Assembly: GCA_009667805.1 (NCBI GenBank) | Contig: CM019069.1 | Span: 55,246,422 to 55,310,421 of the forward strand | Length of the DNA stretch: 64,000 bases | DNA from: Leptobrachium leishanense | Taxonomy: Eukaryota > Chordata > Amphibia > Anura > Megophryidae | Reading direction: 5' to 3' | Shown: in pieces, positions 61,979 to 64,000 of the stretch | How positions within the stretch are numbered: the stretch's first letter is position 1 | Layout: each line of letters starts with the position of its first letter | Position numbers and translations under genes: made by a program | The notes under the pieces: model-generated | Databases searched by the model: none | What the model was told of the DNA's origin: nothing | What the model saw: only the letters and a program-made list of their open reading frames with translations

Positions 61979-62900
61979 CCACTTTGCTGCAGATGACACA
62001 TGGGACATATCGCCCCGGTCTTAGTTCAGATTGATCATTGTTTTTTAAATGGACTTTCTAAAGATACCATTATTTTCATAATATCGTATAATTTCCTATA
62101 TAAAAAAACAAAAAAGTATGAAAAAATGGAAAAAACACACTTTTTCTAATTTATTTACCCCAAAATTTATAAAACAGTCAACATTAGTTTGGAAATTTTG
62201 TCGCGTTTTTAGAAATACCCGTTTTTACATGTTTTTGCTTTTTGAGCCATTTCACTTCTGTGCTGAGCTCATTTTGACTGGTTTATGTGCATCATGTTTA
62301 GGCGTGATTTGAAGTCTTCTTTTATTATACGACCCAGACAAAAAAATAATTATTATTTTTTTATTATTTTTTTTTTACACAAAGCATGGTCATGTTTGGC
62401 ATCATTGGAAAGGCCATGCTCTAGCTGCCACCGATCGGGACCCCCGTATCTCCTCTTGGCAGCTAGGAGGTTAATTGCCCACCTGATGTCATCGCGCATA
62501 TGGCGACGATGTCAGTGGGCGGGGGAGGCCCCGGAGGCTTGGCTGACATCCAAGATGTCATCCAACACCGGGAGAGCACCACGATCTTGCATCTAAGGGG
62601 TTAAAGAGGCGCCGCGGAAAAGTGCAGACTGTGTCTTTTCCAGCAGTGCCTCTCTTAGCAGTTCGGGAGGAAGAGGAGAATCAAAGGATTCTCCTTTTTC
62701 AGGCTTTCTGTTGGGGTGGCACCTGAAACTGACATCATTGCGACGGCTGAGGCCCATAAAACCATTGGTCGTACGTTAAGGAAGAGAGGCGAGTATAGGA
62801 AGGGAGGGGGTTGGAGGACCATATTATACATGGTACCTCCTTAGTCCTTAACTGGAGTTTTTCCCAGGGCTTACCATGTACGTCATTGGTCCTCAAGGGG
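61979..62900. mobile_element. piggyBac-like element, TTAA-flanked
   Basis: TTAA at 61975-61978 and 62901-62904. The left end is CCACTTTGCTGCAGATGAC; the right end ends GGTCCTCAAGGGG. The ends match weakly, but the body shares TAAATGGACTTTCTA and GGTCATGTTTGGCATCATTG blocks with 41794-42962. Confidence 0.65.
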
Positions 62901-62971
62901 TTAAAATAATATAGCCAGGGTCTTCAGTTGCATATGTGTATGAAATCAGGTTGTTTAACTTTCCTTATTAA

Positions 62972-64000
62972 CCACTTCGCTGCTGAGGACGCGCTCAGCG
63001 CGTCCTCAGCAGTCCCGCTGGTGTGCTGAGGACGCGCTGAGCGCGTCCTCACATTGGGGTCAGCGTTCGGCCGGGTTCCGGCCGATCGCTGGCCCCTCCG
63101 GTGCGGGCTGACATCCTGGATGTCAGCCCGGCATCCGGACCAGCAGCCGCCAGAATTAGGTGTCATCGCGGGGGCGCGATGACACCTAATTCAGGCGACC
63201 CCCCCCGCATGTGCGGAGGAGGCGCCTGAAAGGGAGGGGGGGGAGGTCCTTCGGACCTCTCTCCCTCCCGATCGGCGGCGCACAGGGGGTTAACCCAGGC
63301 ATCATTTGGAAGGGCACAGCCTGCCCTTCCAAATGATGCCTGGCATTAACCCCTGGGGAGCTGGATCGCGAATCGGCGCTGAAAAGCGCCGGTTCGCGAT
63401 CCTTTCCCGGAGCTGGCCGACATCTTGGATGTCGGCCAAGCCTCCGGGAACTCCCCCAGAGGACTGGCATCATCGTGCGTAGCACGATGACGCCAGTCCT
63501 AGAGTTAACCCCTAACTGCCACCAACTGTGGAGATAGGGAGTTCATTGGAACTCCCTATCTCCCGATCCGTGGCAGCTAGGGGTTAAATTTTGGTATGGG
63601 TGGATCGGCCAGAGCATGGCCGTTCCAACGATACCAAACACTACAGTGAAAAATGTTGTAAAAAAAAAAAAAAAATTAAAAAAAAAAAATTAAACACTTT
63701 TTTTTTTTTTTTTTTGGTTTGTTAATGCAGCAATATTGTTCCCATTTCAATTATAATGTGAACAATGATGCTGCACTAACGATTTTTGTATGCGGTGCGT
63801 TTGTTAAAAATAGTGTCATTTTCCCCAAAAAAAATGTAACGAGACCCCATCTCTAAATTTTTTTAACAAGCGCACCCCATACAAAATATAACCGCAATTG
63901 CTCGCATGTTAAAATGTGGAAAAAAACACTTTACACATTGTAAATTATTGAAAATACATATTTTATTGCATTTTTTGTTATAATATACAGACATGACATA
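62972..64000. mobile_element. piggyBac-like MITE, copy D, cut by window end
   Basis: TTAA at 62968-62971, then CCACTTCGCTGCTGAGG. Over the 1029 bp visible it is nearly the same as copy C (32381), with scattered substitutions and homopolymer length changes. The right end lies outside the window. Confidence 0.85.

Overview
The window is vertebrate nuclear DNA, most likely from a frog with a repeat-rich genome. The species cannot be read from the sequence. The amphibian call rests on the repeat mix: L2 and CR1 LINEs, Tc1/mariner elements, and TTAA-flanked piggyBac-like and T2/Kolobok-like MITEs, plus hAT elements, TWA-flanked Harbinger-like MITEs and Penelope-like tails. No bacterial-style genes, tRNA or rRNA genes, or CRISPR arrays were seen.

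The only host gene recognised is UBE2E3 (ubiquitin-conjugating enzyme E2 E3), on the + strand. A GC-rich CpG island with a likely non-coding first exon lies at about 16.5-17.35 kb. Coding exons are at 18450-18643 (with the ATG), 24478-24528 and 61539-61671. They splice in phase and give the first 126 of about 207 residues. The catalytic-cysteine exon lies beyond the right edge. The intron between the second and third coding exons is about 37 kb, largely because of transposon insertions.

Layout. 0-1.7 kb: an L2 LINE and an L2 tail. 2.3-8.1 kb: a layered stack of transposons (a hAT with a piggyBac-like insertion, then an older MITE interrupted by a second piggyBac-like element and a fold-back element). 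8.2-9.5 kb: a CAGGG-type MITE with a Harbinger-like MITE inside. 11.1-11.8 kb: a minisatellite. 12.1-16 kb: T2-like, Harbinger-like and CAGGG MITEs, then a reverse L2 whose 3' UTR has grown into a minisatellite. 16.5-24.5 kb: UBE2E3 promoter and first exons. 26.5-61.5 kb: the giant intron, with a Tc1 relic broken by CR1 and MITE insertions, hAT elements, two Penelope-like tails, a second CR1, a dead and an apparently intact Tc1 copy, and others. 62-64 kb: two more piggyBac-like elements, the last cut by the window end.

The two most interesting signals are these. (1) A complete-looking hammerhead ribozyme lies on the - strand at 37113-37186, in a Penelope-like fragment that sits inside a hAT element. 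(2) Imperfect palindromes in T2-like and piggyBac-like elements are found in opposite orientations in different copies, and a Tc1 copy carries a separate micro-inversion, which suggests recurrent local inversion at hairpins. The Tc1 copy at 59168-60756 has an intact 340-residue DD34E transposase, matching terminal inverted repeats and TA target duplications.
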